DNA of 64,000 nt, from positions 1,576,951-1,640,950 of the forward strand of contig NW_008709259.1 in NCBI RefSeq assembly GCF_000327385.1. The letters run 5' to 3'. Under the pieces are notes generated by a model, which saw only the letters and a program-made list of their open reading frames with translations, was not told where the DNA came from and did not search any database. The stretch comes from Lottia gigantea. Taxonomy: Eukaryota; Mollusca; Gastropoda; Lottiidae. Below, piece after piece: positions 46,815 through 59,368 of the stretch (the first letter of the stretch is position 1; each line of letters opens with the position of its first letter). Made by a program: the position numbers and the translations under genes.

Positions 46815-48207
46815 CTAAATAGAAATAGCATAATAAAGCAACATATTTAATGATTTGTAATCATCGGCGTTGTAACGAAATAAACATAGTTCGTGTTTGT
46901 CGTCGAGCTCTGCTTGAGTTACCACGAGTCGTCCAGTTGGTGAGAAGGCAATGCACTTAGGTGAAGAAAGCCCGTCTTTTGGAGTAAGAATTTCCCATAA
47001 TCGTCCGTTTTTAGTAAGTATATAAACAGTATTATTGCATATAACTATTGTGTTTCCTTCATTATCCGTACAAAGACCCTGTAACGACACAAAACTCTCA
47101 CGAGGTAGTTTAAAATCACTCAAACTAAACGAGCGGAGTAATCTGCCTTGAAATTGGAAGATCTTGATGGAACTATTTCCCGTATCGGAGACAATTATTT
47201 GCTTGTCTTTGTTCACAGTCACGAAATATGGATGATCGAATTCTCTTGCGCCATCACCATAGCAACCGATAATGTGACTTGGTTCGCCATTTGGGTGTAA
47301 AACAATCACTTCGTGTTTGCAAATATCCGTCACCACTAAATGACCTTCAAAACTAACACATATCCCGTATGGAAATTCGAATATACTCTTTGGTTTGAAA
47401 TGCTGCAGAAGGTTTCCTCCCAAGGAGAAAATTTTTACTGAGGCGTTTACGCTGTCCGTCACTGCTATTGTATCATTACTTGTCATTGCAACACACATAG
47501 GGTAACATAAATTGTAAGGTTCACTTCCTTTAGTTCCAAAATTAAATTTGAATAATCCATCACTGTTGAATATTTGAATTCTGTGGTTCTCGGTATCAGC
47601 GACTACTATATCACCTTAAATTAAATAAAGAGAACATTATTTTCATGATAATATCGAAGTCGAAACTTTGGCCAATGTGCGTTGTTGCAGCCTTGCCGGT
47701 AAGCGTGCATTTGTTCCAGACAATTTGTCCTGATCTAGCTTAAAAGTCAACCAATAAAATTCCAGGTATGTATCACGTGCTCACATCAACATGGCGGCTT
47801 CCACAAACTCACTTCTTCATCTTACGTTCCTGGAGAAAGTGAATGTCCGCCAACAAGTAAGAAATAAGTAGCGTAAAAATTGCCACTTTATTTTCAATAT
47901 AGATGTCATATGGTTTACGGTAACAGAAAACGCCCAAGTCGGGAAAAAAAGTTGGAAAGTGTTCAATGCACATCCCGATTATTTAATCGTAATATCGATC
48001 CGCAAATCAAAATCATAATTGACCTACCGGATTTGGTAACAGTTATACCACAAGGCATGTTGAATTGACTTTTGCCTCGGCCCTTCTTTCCCGTTTTTCT
48101 CAGTAGCTTGCCTTGTTCAAGCTCTGCTTTAGCAACCGTCGTTTCCGAGGCAAAAAACTTTCTCACCAAATACATCATTGATGCTGTTTGGTTACATTTC
48201 GTTGGCT
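46815..48207 (-). CDS. NHL-repeat protein, C-terminal part (TRIM2/TRIM3/TRIM71-like propeller)
   Basis: Two minus-strand exons join exactly: 48207-48028 (acceptor TTATTTCAG, donor TCCG|GTAGGT) and 47614-46815 (acceptor TTTAAG, stop at 46815-46817). The join restores NMPCGITVTKSGDIVVADTE, a textbook NHL blade. About six blades follow (GDIVVADTENHRIQIF, IAVTDSVNASVKIF, LVVTDICKHEVIVL, IIVSDTGNSSIKIF and two weaker ones), enough for a closed propeller that binds RNA or protein in this family. The segment before the first blade (KAELEQGKLLRKTGKKGRG) is a linker. No RING, B-box or coiled coil was found to the right, so 5' exons are missing from this model and membership in TRIM proper is inference. 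The next upstream intron begins with a microsatellite. Confidence 0.82.
47791..47856 (+). CDS. Possible first exon of an unidentified plus-strand gene
   Basis: CAACATGGCGGCTTCC holds an ATG in a YY1-like AAnATGGCGGC context, as often seen at first exons. The frame gives MAASTNSLLHLTFLEKVNVR and QQ up to the donor CAA|GTAAGA. It lies in an intron of the minus-strand NHL gene. No downstream partner exon was found: the next good acceptor (before 47903) gives an early stop. Speculative. Confidence 0.25.
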
Positions 48208-48212
48208 CTGAA

Positions 48213-48288
48213 ATAATAATAATAATACTTATAATTACAATAATAATATTTACAATAATAATAATAATAATAATAATGATAATAATAT

Positions 48289-48326
<38 letters not shown>

Positions 48327-48357
48327 AATGATAATGATAATGATGATAATAATAATA
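48213..48357. repeat. Compound microsatellite (AAT)n / (ATG)n
   Basis: Uninterrupted AAT and GAT/ATG runs, immediately upstream (minus strand) of the acceptor of the NHL exon ending at 48207. Confidence 0.95.
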
Positions 48358-48575
48358 GCTCTGGTTGTGATACTGTGCTGACTTTGCTTATGCGCATGAA
48401 GTCAAAATATTATATGAAAAAACACCCAACTGTCCCGATTAAAATTTTATATCCGAAACGTTGTTGTTTCAACTCAACTGGGGACTATGCTCAAATGTGT
48501 ATAGTGTTAAACAAAATTGTCTAAGGTCTTATGGTCTGTTACAATGGAAATACATCTATGCTATACTATCCCATA

Positions 48576-48757
48576 CGAAACTAAGTATGTTTCTTACAGG
48601 GAAATAACTACACAAACGTAGTTCACAATTATTTTAAATCACCAACTTGACTTAATAATTTTTCTAAACCTTTAAATTAAGTCGAGTTGGTGATTCAAAA
48701 TGGCCGTCAACTACGTTCGTGTGTGTTATTTCCATGAAAGAACCATACGTAGTTTTG
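48576..48757. repeat. Long imperfect hairpin, ~84-bp arms
   Basis: Left arm CGAAACTAAGTATGTTTCTT ... ACAAACGTAGTTCA ... ATCACCAACTTGACTTAA pairs with the right arm read backwards, CAAAACTACGTATGGTTCTT ... ACGAACGTAGTTGA ... ATCACCAACTCGACTTAA. The loop is about 10-15 nt. It could be a fold-back MITE or a hairpin-RNA source. Confidence 0.8.
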
Positions 48758-49069
48758 AATGATAAATATCCTTCTATTTGAACCGAGAACAGTATTTCAT
48801 TTAATAGCACTTAGTTGTGCATGATATATCGCGAGGAAAATTTGTAGTGAGCAGCTCGTAAAGTTGATTTTTATTTCGGATGGAGCCGAGAAGCGATAAA
48901 TTAACCTTAAAAAACAACGGTAGAGAATTTCAGGATCAATATTCTTTCGGAATACAAGATGACCCAACACATCCGTTACAGACAGTCACTTGTTAACATT
49001 GACATTGCTGAGAACTGGTTACTTCCCTTCAACTTATAATGTGACACCAGCATCTTAAAGATGGCTGGC

Positions 49070-49245
49070 TTGAAAAGGCGTCTCTCAATTCGAATGGGCC
49101 ATTAACCGAGGCCCCGTGTATTACGCATGCACTACCGGCTGTTCACGTTAAAAGAGACCGTAGGCAGCAGGAAATCGGGCTGAAAACTGGACTATGACAA
49201 ACCCCTGACCTCGACTATGGTCGCTGAATCCGGCTCCCCATAGAA
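49070..49245 (+). mobile_element. Possible SINE remnant
   Basis: CCGAGGCCCCGTGTA, CACGTTAAAAGA and CAGCAGGAAATCG resemble the body of the 21284 SINE (GTGTACGTTAAAGATCC, CAGCTGGAAATCG). No head or target duplication is visible. Confidence 0.4.
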
Positions 49246-49744
49246 TGACAGATCATCCGTTTCAAGAAATGTTGTTATATGTATGAAAAGGTTGTATGGT
49301 ACCTTTTCGTATTAGTATCATAGACAAACATATATTTCGGTGGCAAAAGGGTTCGCTTAGTATAAGGTACTTCAAGTATCAAAACCACAAACGCATACGA
49401 TGCAAAATAACATGAATGTGACAACCCAAAGCCAATTCGCATTTTCTTGATATGAAACGGAATAATCGATTTGGAAATATTATTCAAAATGTAAATAATT
49501 GGCAGTATAGCTAGGTGAGCGATGGCTGATGTGTACACTTTCATGGAATGTTCGGAAGAACATATAAATCATCTCAGACGTTCTTACAATTGTTAGCCAA
49601 GAGAGTTGTTAAAACAAAGAAAGCGAAAGATAATTAGCCTTAGAGTATAAAAAAAATATTCATGAATAATTTAGCTGACACATTTTGATTATGCAAGGGG
49701 TATTTTCAAGCGATAAAGGACGTTAGGTAAATTATTGTCTACGA

Positions 49745-51515
49745 AGCTATGTACAGTACAAATTGTCAACAAACCCATTTACAGTACAGATTGTCAACAA
49801 ACACATTTACAGTACAAATTGTCAATAAACACATTTACAGTACAGATTGTCCACAAACACATTTACAGTACAAACTGTCCACAAACACATTTACAGTACA
49901 GATTGTCCACAAATACATTTACAGTACAGATTGTCCACAAACACATTTACAGTACAAATTGTCCCCAAACACATTTACAGTACAGATTGTCCACAAACAC
50001 ATTTACAGTACAGATTGTCCACAAACACATTTACAGTACAGATTATCAACAAACACATTTACAGTACAAATTATCCACAAACCATTTACAGTACAGATTG
50101 TCCACAAACACATTTGCAGTACAGATTGTACACAAACACATTTACAGTACAAATTTTCAACAAACCCATTTACAGTACAGATTGTCAACAAACCAATTTA
50201 CAGTACAGATTGTCGACAAACACATTTACAGTACAGATTGTCAACAAACCCATTTACAATACAGATTGTCCACGAACCCATCTACATTACAGATTGTCTA
50301 CGAACCCATCAACACTACAGACTGTCTCTGAATCTATCAACACTACAGATTGTTTCTGAACCCATAATCACTACAGATTGTCTCTGAACCCATAAACACT
50401 ACAGATTGTCTCTGAACCCATCTACACTACAGATTGTCTCTGAACCCATCTACACTTCAGATTGTCTCTGAACCCATCAACACTATAGATTGTCTCTGAA
50501 CCCATAAACACTACAGATTGTCCCTGAACCCATAAACACTACAGATTGTCCCTGAACCCATAAACACTACAGATTGTCTCTGAACCCATCAACACTCTAG
50601 ATTGTCTCTGAACCCATCAACACTACAGATTGTCCCTGAACCCATAAACACTACAGATTGTCTCTGAACCCATCAACACTATAGATTGTCTCTGAACCCA
50701 TCTACACTTCAGATTGTCTCTGAACCCATCAACACTATAGATTGTCTCTGAACCCATCAACACTATAGATTGTCTCGAACCCATAAACACTACAGATTGT
50801 CTCTGAACCCATCAACACTTTAGATTGTCTCTGAACCCATCTACACTACAGATTGTCTCTGAACCCATCTACACTTCAGATTGTCTCTGAACCCATCAAC
50901 ACTATAGATTGTCTCTGAACCCATAAACACTACAGATTGTCCCTGAACCCATAAACACTACAGATTGTCTCTGAACCCATCAACACTATAGATTGTCTTT
51001 GAACCCATAAACACTACAGATTGTCCCTGAACCCATAAACACTTCAGATTGTCCCTCAACCCATCTACACTATAGATTGTCTCTGAACCCATAAACACTA
51101 CAGATTGTCCCTGAACCCATAAACACTACAGATTGTCCACGGACCCATCTACACTACAGATTGTCTCTGAACCCATAAACACTACAGATTGTCTCTGAAC
51201 ACATAAACACTACTGATTGTCTACGAACCCATCAACACTATAGATTGTCTCTGAACCCATAAACACAACAGATTGTCTCTGAACCCATAAACACTACAGA
51301 TTGTCCCTAAACCCATAAACACTTCAGATTGTCCCTGAACCCATCTACACTACAGATTGTCACTGAACCCATCTACACTACAGATTGTCTCTGAACCCAT
51401 AAACACTACAGATTGTCCCTGAACCCATAAACACTACAGATTGTCCACGGACCCATCTACACTACAGATTGTCTCTGAACCCATAAACACTACAGATTGT
51501 CCCTGAACCCATTTA
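49745..51515. repeat. 28-bp minisatellite, ~63 copies, two subfamilies
   Basis: The left third (to about 50270) repeats ACATTTACAGTACAGATTGT + CCACAAAC. The right part repeats ACACTACAGATTGTCTCTGA + ACCCATAA. Both keep ACAGATTGTC at the same phase, so one arose from the other. Unit length 28 is not a multiple of three, yet the left third is free of stops in all three forward frames, giving false 170-212 codon frames. Confidence 0.95.
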
Positions 51516-52309
51516 CTTACTAGTTCAATATGAAACGATACAATGCAGATTGACTATGAAACCATCTACAGTGCAGATTGACCACGATACAGATCGACCA
51601 TGAATCCAGTACCATATCATCATTAGTGACAGTCGAAAAACAACGTACTCCATTCTTCCAATCTTGATCTATGTATTTCTAGATTATTTACGAACCCATT
51701 CGTATACCTGATTTATTTATGAGTTCAGATATGCATACAACACAAAGATAACACAAAAGAATGTAATCGGATGAAATGAAAACCAAAGATATTTTTAATG
51801 CATAATATTGTTTTGTTTTGAAGGAACTTAACGACAATACGCAACAAACAATCTACTATACATATCTAAATAAGGAAAGAATGGATATTTTTATAGTCAT
51901 GTTTTTAATTATCATGTAATATGACGTGTATAACAATCGTCTATCTTTATTGTTTCATTCTCAGTATTGATTACTTTCTCCAGGTTAATGAGGATAGAAT
52001 CAGGTTATTTCGTGATACTTTGTTAATATTTCATACGATTTATTGACGCTAAGAATTTGATTATAATCATGGATTTTGTTTTTCGCGTATAGATCCAGTA
52101 ATAAATGGTCAAAATTTTATCAGCGGAATATGACGCCCTAAAGTCATTTTCCATTTGTGTGCGGGATAAGTTCAGTAAATAGGAATAAATATTATGGATA
52201 TACCACCAACAGCTTCAAATTGAAATGGATTAAGGAGCGTCAGCTTCAAATCGATATATAGTTATAGTATTATTAGTTCGACGAGATTGTTGCTAAAGCC
52301 AGCTCACGC

Positions 52310-52633
52310 TTAAAGGGATTGTAAAGAAGTTTCTAAATTTTTTACGTGTATCGGGTACATTGATATCATCAATTTGCACCATTTTAATTCTCAACCAGAC
52401 TGTGGTTCCTGCAATTCCACTTAAACTATTTATTTGACGTCGTTGCTAATCGCGAGGAACTATAATATGTGATAAAACATATTAAGCGATTAGTGAGTTC
52501 ATCAAACATTTGGTTTTAGTGCAATTGCAAGAACCATAGACGTCTGATTGAAAATTGGAATGGTACAAATTGATGCTATCAGTGTCCCCGATACACATAA
52601 AAATATTAGAAAACCTCATTACCATTCATTTAA
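52310..52633. mobile_element. Fold-back MITE family C, TTAA-bounded
   Basis: Begins TTAAAGGGATTGTAAAGAAG. Arms of about 90 bp are inverted copies: left GTGTATCGGGTACATTGATA and TCATCAATTTGCACCATT; right CCGATACAC and AATGGTACAAATTGATGCTA. TTAA stands at both edges (52310-52313, 52630-52633). A solo arm lies at 23195-23303. Confidence 0.75.
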
Positions 52634-53637
52634 AAGATAACGCTACAACAGCGCCACGGATATACAGAATATTGCCCCCGCTTATTTTTTTTATAACAAA
52701 TAACGAAATTGTGAATAATTGTCTATATATTGCAAGTCTTTCATTATATGATCAAGATCATTTTCTGGTCTTCATCTTAATGAACAGTTCTAAGTAAAGG
52801 TCACGTTCATCAGTCTAATTGGACTCTAAATAGCGTAAAGGTTAAGAAAAGTCTAGAGAACTGTACACAGTGATATGATAACCTAATCATCCAAGCCAAT
52901 ATACAAAAATAAGAAAGTGTTAGCCTACACTCCATTAAATGTGGCATTTGGGGGCGTTTCGCAACCAAGAGACAAAAGAAAAAGATTAAGCCACATTAAA
53001 CAATGTCTACGTCCTCTTTTTCTGCACATGGTTGGGTTAATGAGAGTAAAGATTTAAAGCCAACGACATAAGCTTACTCAACTGTTGACGGATCCTTATC
53101 ACGAACGATCTGTGCCTCATCCTTTTGTTTTATGCAATAAAAATGTTTAAATCAACAGTCTGTAGCACCCTGAACTAGGGGAACACTGGGTTGAGATACT
53201 ATCTCGACCTTTGTAATTGCAACCTGGACCAATGAGGAGATATCCACCAAAAACCATGGCTTCTCGAGAATCTCTTCCCAGTGGTGTTTCTACGACACTT
53301 TATCTTAGGGGTCGAGCAGGGGCCACAATATTTTCCATGGGGAGGGGAGGACCTATGCTTCATGATTAAATATTTATAAGAGGGAGGGCCAGCTTCTTTT
53401 CTGGGCCCTTCCCCCTGGCCTCCCACTGTCTCTTCCACCAGTAAAAGTGGTCATTGACCAAATCTCATGAGGACGACTTTTCTCAGAATTACTGTGTATC
53501 TTCGCGTTTTTGATACCAGCAGTTTTGATCCATGTAACATGGAATGTTCAACTATCGGTAATTTTGAAAATCTCCTTTCAACCAACCCCCAATTATTCAT
53601 TTCGAGATGGAACAAACATAACAGAGACACAAAAATG

Positions 53638-53783
53638 TTAAAGGGCCAGATTCACCATTCATTTGACCAATCATACCTTAGTCTCGGAAAGAAAAGGATT
53701 TTTTTTAGCTAGTCTAATCAGTGATTGTTCCAAATCCATGTTGTCCAGAATCCACCCAATATAGAAAATATATATAGAGATAG
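53638..53783 (-). mobile_element. MITE family A copy 7 (reversed, partial)
   Basis: Starts TTAAAGGGCCAGATTCACCA, then ACCAATCATACCTTAGTCTC and CAATCAGTG-like core. The far end is missing. Confidence 0.6.
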
Positions 53784-54329
53784 ATAGTTGAAATTCTAGT
53801 AATGCGATCTTGAAATTTTGGTACCAAGAAATAAAGAAATACTGTTTACATATATTAAACCATTCGAAAATGACGAATTCTTTTCGCAAATCCTTTATGC
53901 ATTTCAGGATGAAACACCATACTTATAAAATCAATGTATTTAAACCACCGAGCTGCCAAAATAATCTATGATCTGTTAAGTTCAGTTCACATTCTATCAG
54001 TAAAAACAACAGTGGCTAAATTCGCCATCCTTCAACTTTTATTTATGACATTTAAAAATCTTAATGTAGACTAGGCTTTCAGTGGCGTCCGGTTATAGTT
54101 GTGATGATTCAGTTTAAAAAAGTGCACAATTTGTCTTCATTTCTCGTGAAATCTGACACTATTTTGTTACTCTGATGAAAAATGTCCTCACAGCAAATGA
54201 CAGACACCCACTTAAACACGTCAAATGAATTATAATATGGAAAGCTAAAGTGTACACGTAAGAGCAATAAAGTCTGCTCGTGAAAAATATTCAATCTTCA
54301 GCGCTGGACTGAATAATGAAACCAAGTTT

Positions 54330-54765
54330 TGTCAAAATCCAGTAAGAATGATGCCTTTTAGTGTTTAAGAGCTAAAATTGAAAGCGTTTTCCAGAACAAG
54401 GGCAATAACTCATACTAAATATTTTTCAATTCTTCTGATTTTCAATAGGTTGATTACGAACATTCACATCAAGTTTCATCAAAATCTGTCAACAATTGTG
54501 CCTTCTAGAGGGATTACGAGCTGAAAATTGAACGCGTCTCCAATAGCAAGGGCAATAACTCATACTAAATAATTTTCGATTCTTCTGATTTTAATTAGGG
54601 TTCATCCTTGGGTGATTACGAAGACTCACACCATGCTAGAGTGTTTACGAGCTAAAAATTGAACGCGTTTTCAAGAACAAGGGCAATAACTCATACTAAA
54701 TATTTTTCGAATATCTGATTTTCCATAGGGTTCATCCTTGGGTGATTATGAACACTCGCACCAAG
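54330..54765. repeat. Triplicated ~130-150-bp repeat with GGGCAATAACTC
   Basis: Units begin near 54368, 54518 and 54649, each with GAGCTRAAAATTGAACGCG, AAGGGCAATAACTCATACTA, TCTGATTTT and GGGTTCATCCTTGGGTGAT. A fragment of the same repeat is at about 62030-62060. This phrase is common in mollusc genomes (recollection, not searched). Confidence 0.75.
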
Positions 54766-56734
54766 TTTTATATTATGTATATCTAAGAAATGGCATCGGA
54801 GAAAGTACGTGTCAAATATGAAACTGAAAGCTTATTTTAAGAAATAGAAGCAGTAGAACGTTAAATAAGGTTTTGGATCGCAGAACGTTTTTACTGCCGA
54901 TGTCCGATAAGATATAACAGTACTTTTAGAAGCCGCTATTCGGATGTGATACAGGATGGGATATCGGCGCCTTTCAGACATAAATTCTCCCGTTAGATTT
55001 TGAGAATATTCATCACGTCTAAGCCAAATTTCAAATAAAGTTTGGAATCTATTCAAAGATGAACCATTAATGAGTCCATTAATAGATTGTGTAATATATA
55101 CTATGTCCCTGTGGCCCACATGGTACCAAATATAGTCGAGGGGTAGTCTCGCTTTAAGGAGTTGTACGAAGAAGGGAAAATTCTGGCTCTCGGCTGTTTT
55201 TTTTTCTTCCATCTTTTTAGAAGTGATATTTCTTTGACTTTCAGTATAAGATATATAATTTGGTGTCAATCAAACAAGAAACATATCAAATTCACTTCAT
55301 TCCGAGCTGATTGTTTCGATCAAGAGTAACGTATAATCATCATGTCTGGTATAATGCTGACTACTTTATCTCTCTTTAAAATCGATGTAATTCCTATAAT
55401 TAAACTGTCTGGTATGTACAAGACTAACCATGACTCACCGTTTAGTTGATTCTATGACGTCAAAGCATTGATCAATATTCCATAAGGCTGGTGTCTTTTA
55501 TTTTTGTAATGACTGTCGTCTGCGGAGTACTTCCGGTTTAAACAAACCCCCTTGTTTAGTGGTCATCAATTCCAAAGTCTGGTCGATGGGAGATGTTGTT
55601 CCAGTACTCTCATTTTCATCAGTATGCTTTCAAACGTCTGATTTCCTGCTGACAATCGACTGCAAATACAAGAAAGATGTTTATTCAGATAAAAAATTAA
55701 TTGAAATGTATGTTCTTGATGTCATACTTATTCAGTATTCCGCCCACGTAAAAACGTAAGAGTTCTGTAAAAGATATTCTCATTCGAGCGTTTGATATAG
55801 TTTTCGTATGCCTTTTTCGTCCTTTGTAGAGCCCAAACAGATTTAATTAGCTTCATCGCGAACGCTTTTTAGTCTGAATTCGATTGTCTTGGGTTCAGAT
55901 CAGTCAGAAGTCGCAAATGTAATGCAACATACAAGCTTGTGAAAAACAGTGGACGTAAATCTTCTTCAATTTCCCAGCACAAGTTTAGCGTTTCAGTGAG
56001 AATAAGACACCTTGAAATAAACATTCTTTAGATCGTAGGAAATAAATGAAAGAATTAAGAAAATGATTAAAAAACGGACCCAAACGCCTGTTTTTGTTAA
56101 TAAAAGTGAAATTCCAAACCGGTATATCAAAATTTATTACGATTAAATATCGTAATGGTGAATATCTAGACAACACATAGGACCCAAAGACGTACATGAA
56201 GAAATCTGCTTTTGAAATGCGACAAGAAATAATGGAGACTTTTGCGTCAGCAAATCCCAAACGCCTCTAGCACTGGTACATCCCTTCTGTTAACCATCAG
56301 ACGTTTGTCATTGTGGTAACGTTTCACGAACAGAACAAAGAAAATGTAAGAGTTCTACTGACATTTTCTTTGCTTTTTAATTGACTAGGCCAGTGATGTG
56401 GTGTCAGTATTTCATTGTGTGATATAGAACATGAGATGTGGTTTCCGCTTACCATTCTCAAATACTGGCATTATATCGTTCTTAACGATTAGACAAGCGG
56501 TTCTCTGATATAGGAACTCAAATGAAACTCTGTGGTCTATGTCACTATAAACTTACATAGGCTAGAAAACTTTAATCCCATTAAAATATTCTAGAATGTG
56601 GGACAAGCGCATAGCTTTATAAAAAAAACAGTGCATTATGTTTGTTTTAGCTAAAAAGAGGGTATTATCAATGCTTCGAAGATGTTAACCCTTTCTCCAT
56701 CCTGACAATATCAATTATACGTTTCTACGACAAA

Positions 56735-58095
56735 TACAAGACGAGTTGTGAGTTTTCTACGACAAATACAAGACGAGTTGTGAGTTTTCTACGACAAATA
56801 AAAGACGAGTTGTGAGTTTTCTACGACAAATACTAGACGAGTTGTGAGTTTTCTACGACAAATACTAGACGAGTTGTGAGTTTTCTACGACAAATAAAAG
56901 ACGAGTTGTGAGTTTTCTGCGATAAATACTAGACGAGTTGTGAGTTTTCTGCGATAAATACTAGACGAGTTGTGAGTTTTCTGCGATAAATACAAGACGA
57001 GTTTAAAGTTTTCATGACAAATACTAGGCTAGTTTAATGTTTTCCATGACAAATACAAGACGAGTTTAATGTTTTCATGACAAATACAAGGCTAGTTTAA
57101 TGTTTTCCATGACAAATACAAGACGAGTTTAATGTTTTCCATGATAAATACAAGACGAGTTTAAAGTTTTCATGACAAATACAAGGCTAGTTTAATGTTT
57201 TCCATGACAAATACAAGACGAGTTTAATGTTTTCCATGATAAATACAAGACGAGTTTAATGTTTTCCATGATAAATACAAGACGAGTTTAAAGTTTTCAT
57301 GACAAATACAAGGCTAGTTTAATGTTTTCCATGACAAATACAAGACGAGTTTAATGTTTTCCATGATAAATACAAGACGAGTTTAATGTTTTCCATGATA
57401 AATACAAGACGAGTTTAAAGTTTTCATGACAAATACAAGGCTAGTTTAATGTTTTCCATGACAAATACAAGACGAGTTTAATGTTTTCCATGATAAATAC
57501 AAGACGAGTTTAATGTTTTCCATGATAAATACAAGACGAGTTTAAAGTTTTCCATGATAAATACAAGACGAGTTTAATGTTTTCATGACAAATACAAGAC
57601 GAGTTTAATGTTTTCCATGATAAATACAAGACGAGTTTAAAGTTTTCCACGACAAATAGAAGACAAGGTTAAAGTTTTCCACGATAAATACAATACGAGC
57701 AGTTTTCCACGACAAATACAAGACAAGTTTTCCACGACAAACACAAGACAGGTTTAAAGTTTTCCACGACAAATACGAGACGAGCTTAAAGTTTTTCTAC
57801 GACAAATACAAGACGAGCTTAAAGTTTTCCACGATAAATACATGACAAGCAGTTTTCCACGACAAATACCAGACGAGTTTAATGTTTTCCACGACAAATA
57901 CAAGACGAGTTTAAAGTTTTCTACGACAAATACAAGACGAGCTTTAAGTTTTCCACGACAAATGCAAGAAGTGTTAAAAGTTTTTCCACGACAAATACAA
58001 GCCGAGTTTAAATTTTTCCATGACAAATACATGCTGAGTTTAAAGTTATCCATGACAAATACAAGACGAGTCAAAAGTTTTCCACGATAAATACA
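56735..58095. repeat. ~31-32-bp minisatellite, ~43 copies
   Basis: The left block repeats TTTCTACGACAAATACAAGA + CGAGTTGTGAG; the middle repeats TTTTCCATGACAAATACAAG + ACGAGTTTAATG in a higher-order order of three to four units; the right block is more diverged with CACGACAAATAC. The common core is GACAAATACAAGACGAG. Confidence 0.93.
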
Positions 58096-58965
58096 AACTC
58101 ATAGCAAACGATTGCCTCAATGGTAATAATTGGTATAGAATTGAAATCCACGAAAAGCCCCCCAGCATCAATAAAATAATGGTATTTGATGGCCACATTC
58201 ACAGCAATTAACTGTATCCTACATGTTGAATAAGCCGCATAAAGCTACTTGTATTATTTACAATTACAATTTCTGCTTCCAGGCACGCGCTCACGTGTTG
58301 TTAAGGAAACGAGATTATTTTCCCACAAGATTTCATTGAGAGATGACTGACTATTACGAGTCTGTGGAATCAATACTTTTCATTCAATATTCTCTTTTAT
58401 TCGCCAACTGCTTTAACTTAACTAGTTTTTTAATAGCTTACTGATACAGATCTAAAGAGAGAGCCAGCTCGACTTCGAAGAATTATTCATCAGTCTGAAA
58501 CATCTTATATTATCTGAATTTCACGTTATTATGTCTTTGGCGATATTGACATTATATATCTTCCGTTGACTTTAGTATCCTTGAAAACAATAGATATAGC
58601 CCAAGTAGTCTACAAGAAGAGCCAGCAAGACACAAGAGAATTAATTTTATTTTGTTATGTTATAAAAGATCTACCTCCAGTTGATTTGGGACTAGAGTAT
58701 GTATAGCAGTCGGTTTGCTTGGTTACGTCGAACGAACGGCGGCTGTGGGTTCCGGTCTCGATCGACTTGTGGAAGTCCAATGACCTTGAATAAATCATCT
58801 TCACTCATAATTCCAGTTGACCAGTCGCTGTAAATGTGTACGGGTAATCCGGGAAAGATCAATGCCAAGAGGTTTGGCCAGGGACTAGCTGGTAGAAAGA
58901 ATCCTTAACTGTGAACCTATTTGTTAGCCTTGTAAATTATTGTTTCTTTCTTTTCTATCTTTATA

Positions 58966-59195
58966 AATAGTTTTCAGAAGTAATAGAAACTGCGTCTTAT
59001 CCCTACAATTAGTGTACCTCAAACTAGAAATTTCACTTTCTATTTCTTTTCTATATCCGACGGAGTCGTCATTTTAACTTTCAAACGCGGATAATTCTGG
59101 ATACACAAGGATTTGAATGCTGAACTTGCGATGGTTGGTTGTGAATACTATTTCCGATTAGCTAAACAATTCCCGTTTCTGAGACCAAGGCATGA
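58966..59195 (+). mobile_element. MITE family A copy 8 (partial)
   Basis: ATAGTTTTCAGAAGTAATAG, TTTCACTTTCTATTTCTTTT, CGGATAATTCTGGATACACA and GAGACCAAGGCATGATA follow family order. TTAA ends are lost. Confidence 0.65.
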
Positions 59196-59368
59196 TATGA
59201 TACTTTATAAGTTCATTTATAATATTGTATTCCAGCATTTCCACTAACTTACTATTAATGGAAACTATATCATCAAAATAAATGTAGGCTAATCGCTCAT
59301 TGCAATCAATACTTACTCTAACTGAAACAGATTTGTTTATTAAGTTCATTTGACTTCATTTTTTGCAG

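Larger units (their letters stand above)
51516..56734. other. Gene-free repeat-bearing stretch
   Basis: Holds fold-back MITE C, a partial family A MITE and a triplicated ~135-bp repeat. A 145-codon minus frame at 54832-55269 is the longest unexplained frame; it matches no family I know and has no splice support, so it is not called a gene. Confidence 0.45.

Noticed and set aside
49735-50387. Three overlapping 170-212 codon frames, and a CRISPR-like look of 28-bp repeats
   Set aside because: Simple 28-bp minisatellite without unique spacers, in animal DNA.
53180-53235. Reversed SINE fragment (CTATCTCGACC ... CCTGGACC)
   Set aside because: Too short and diverged to separate from chance.
54832-55269. 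145-codon minus-strand gene
   Set aside because: No recognisable motif, splice context or conserved domain; kept only as the longest unexplained frame.
57754-58090. Opposite-strand frames in the 56.7-58.1 kb array
   Set aside because: Minisatellite artefacts.
58700-58920. Another SINE copy (GGGTTCCGGTCTCGATC)
   Set aside because: Weak box B-like match only; body does not align convincingly.
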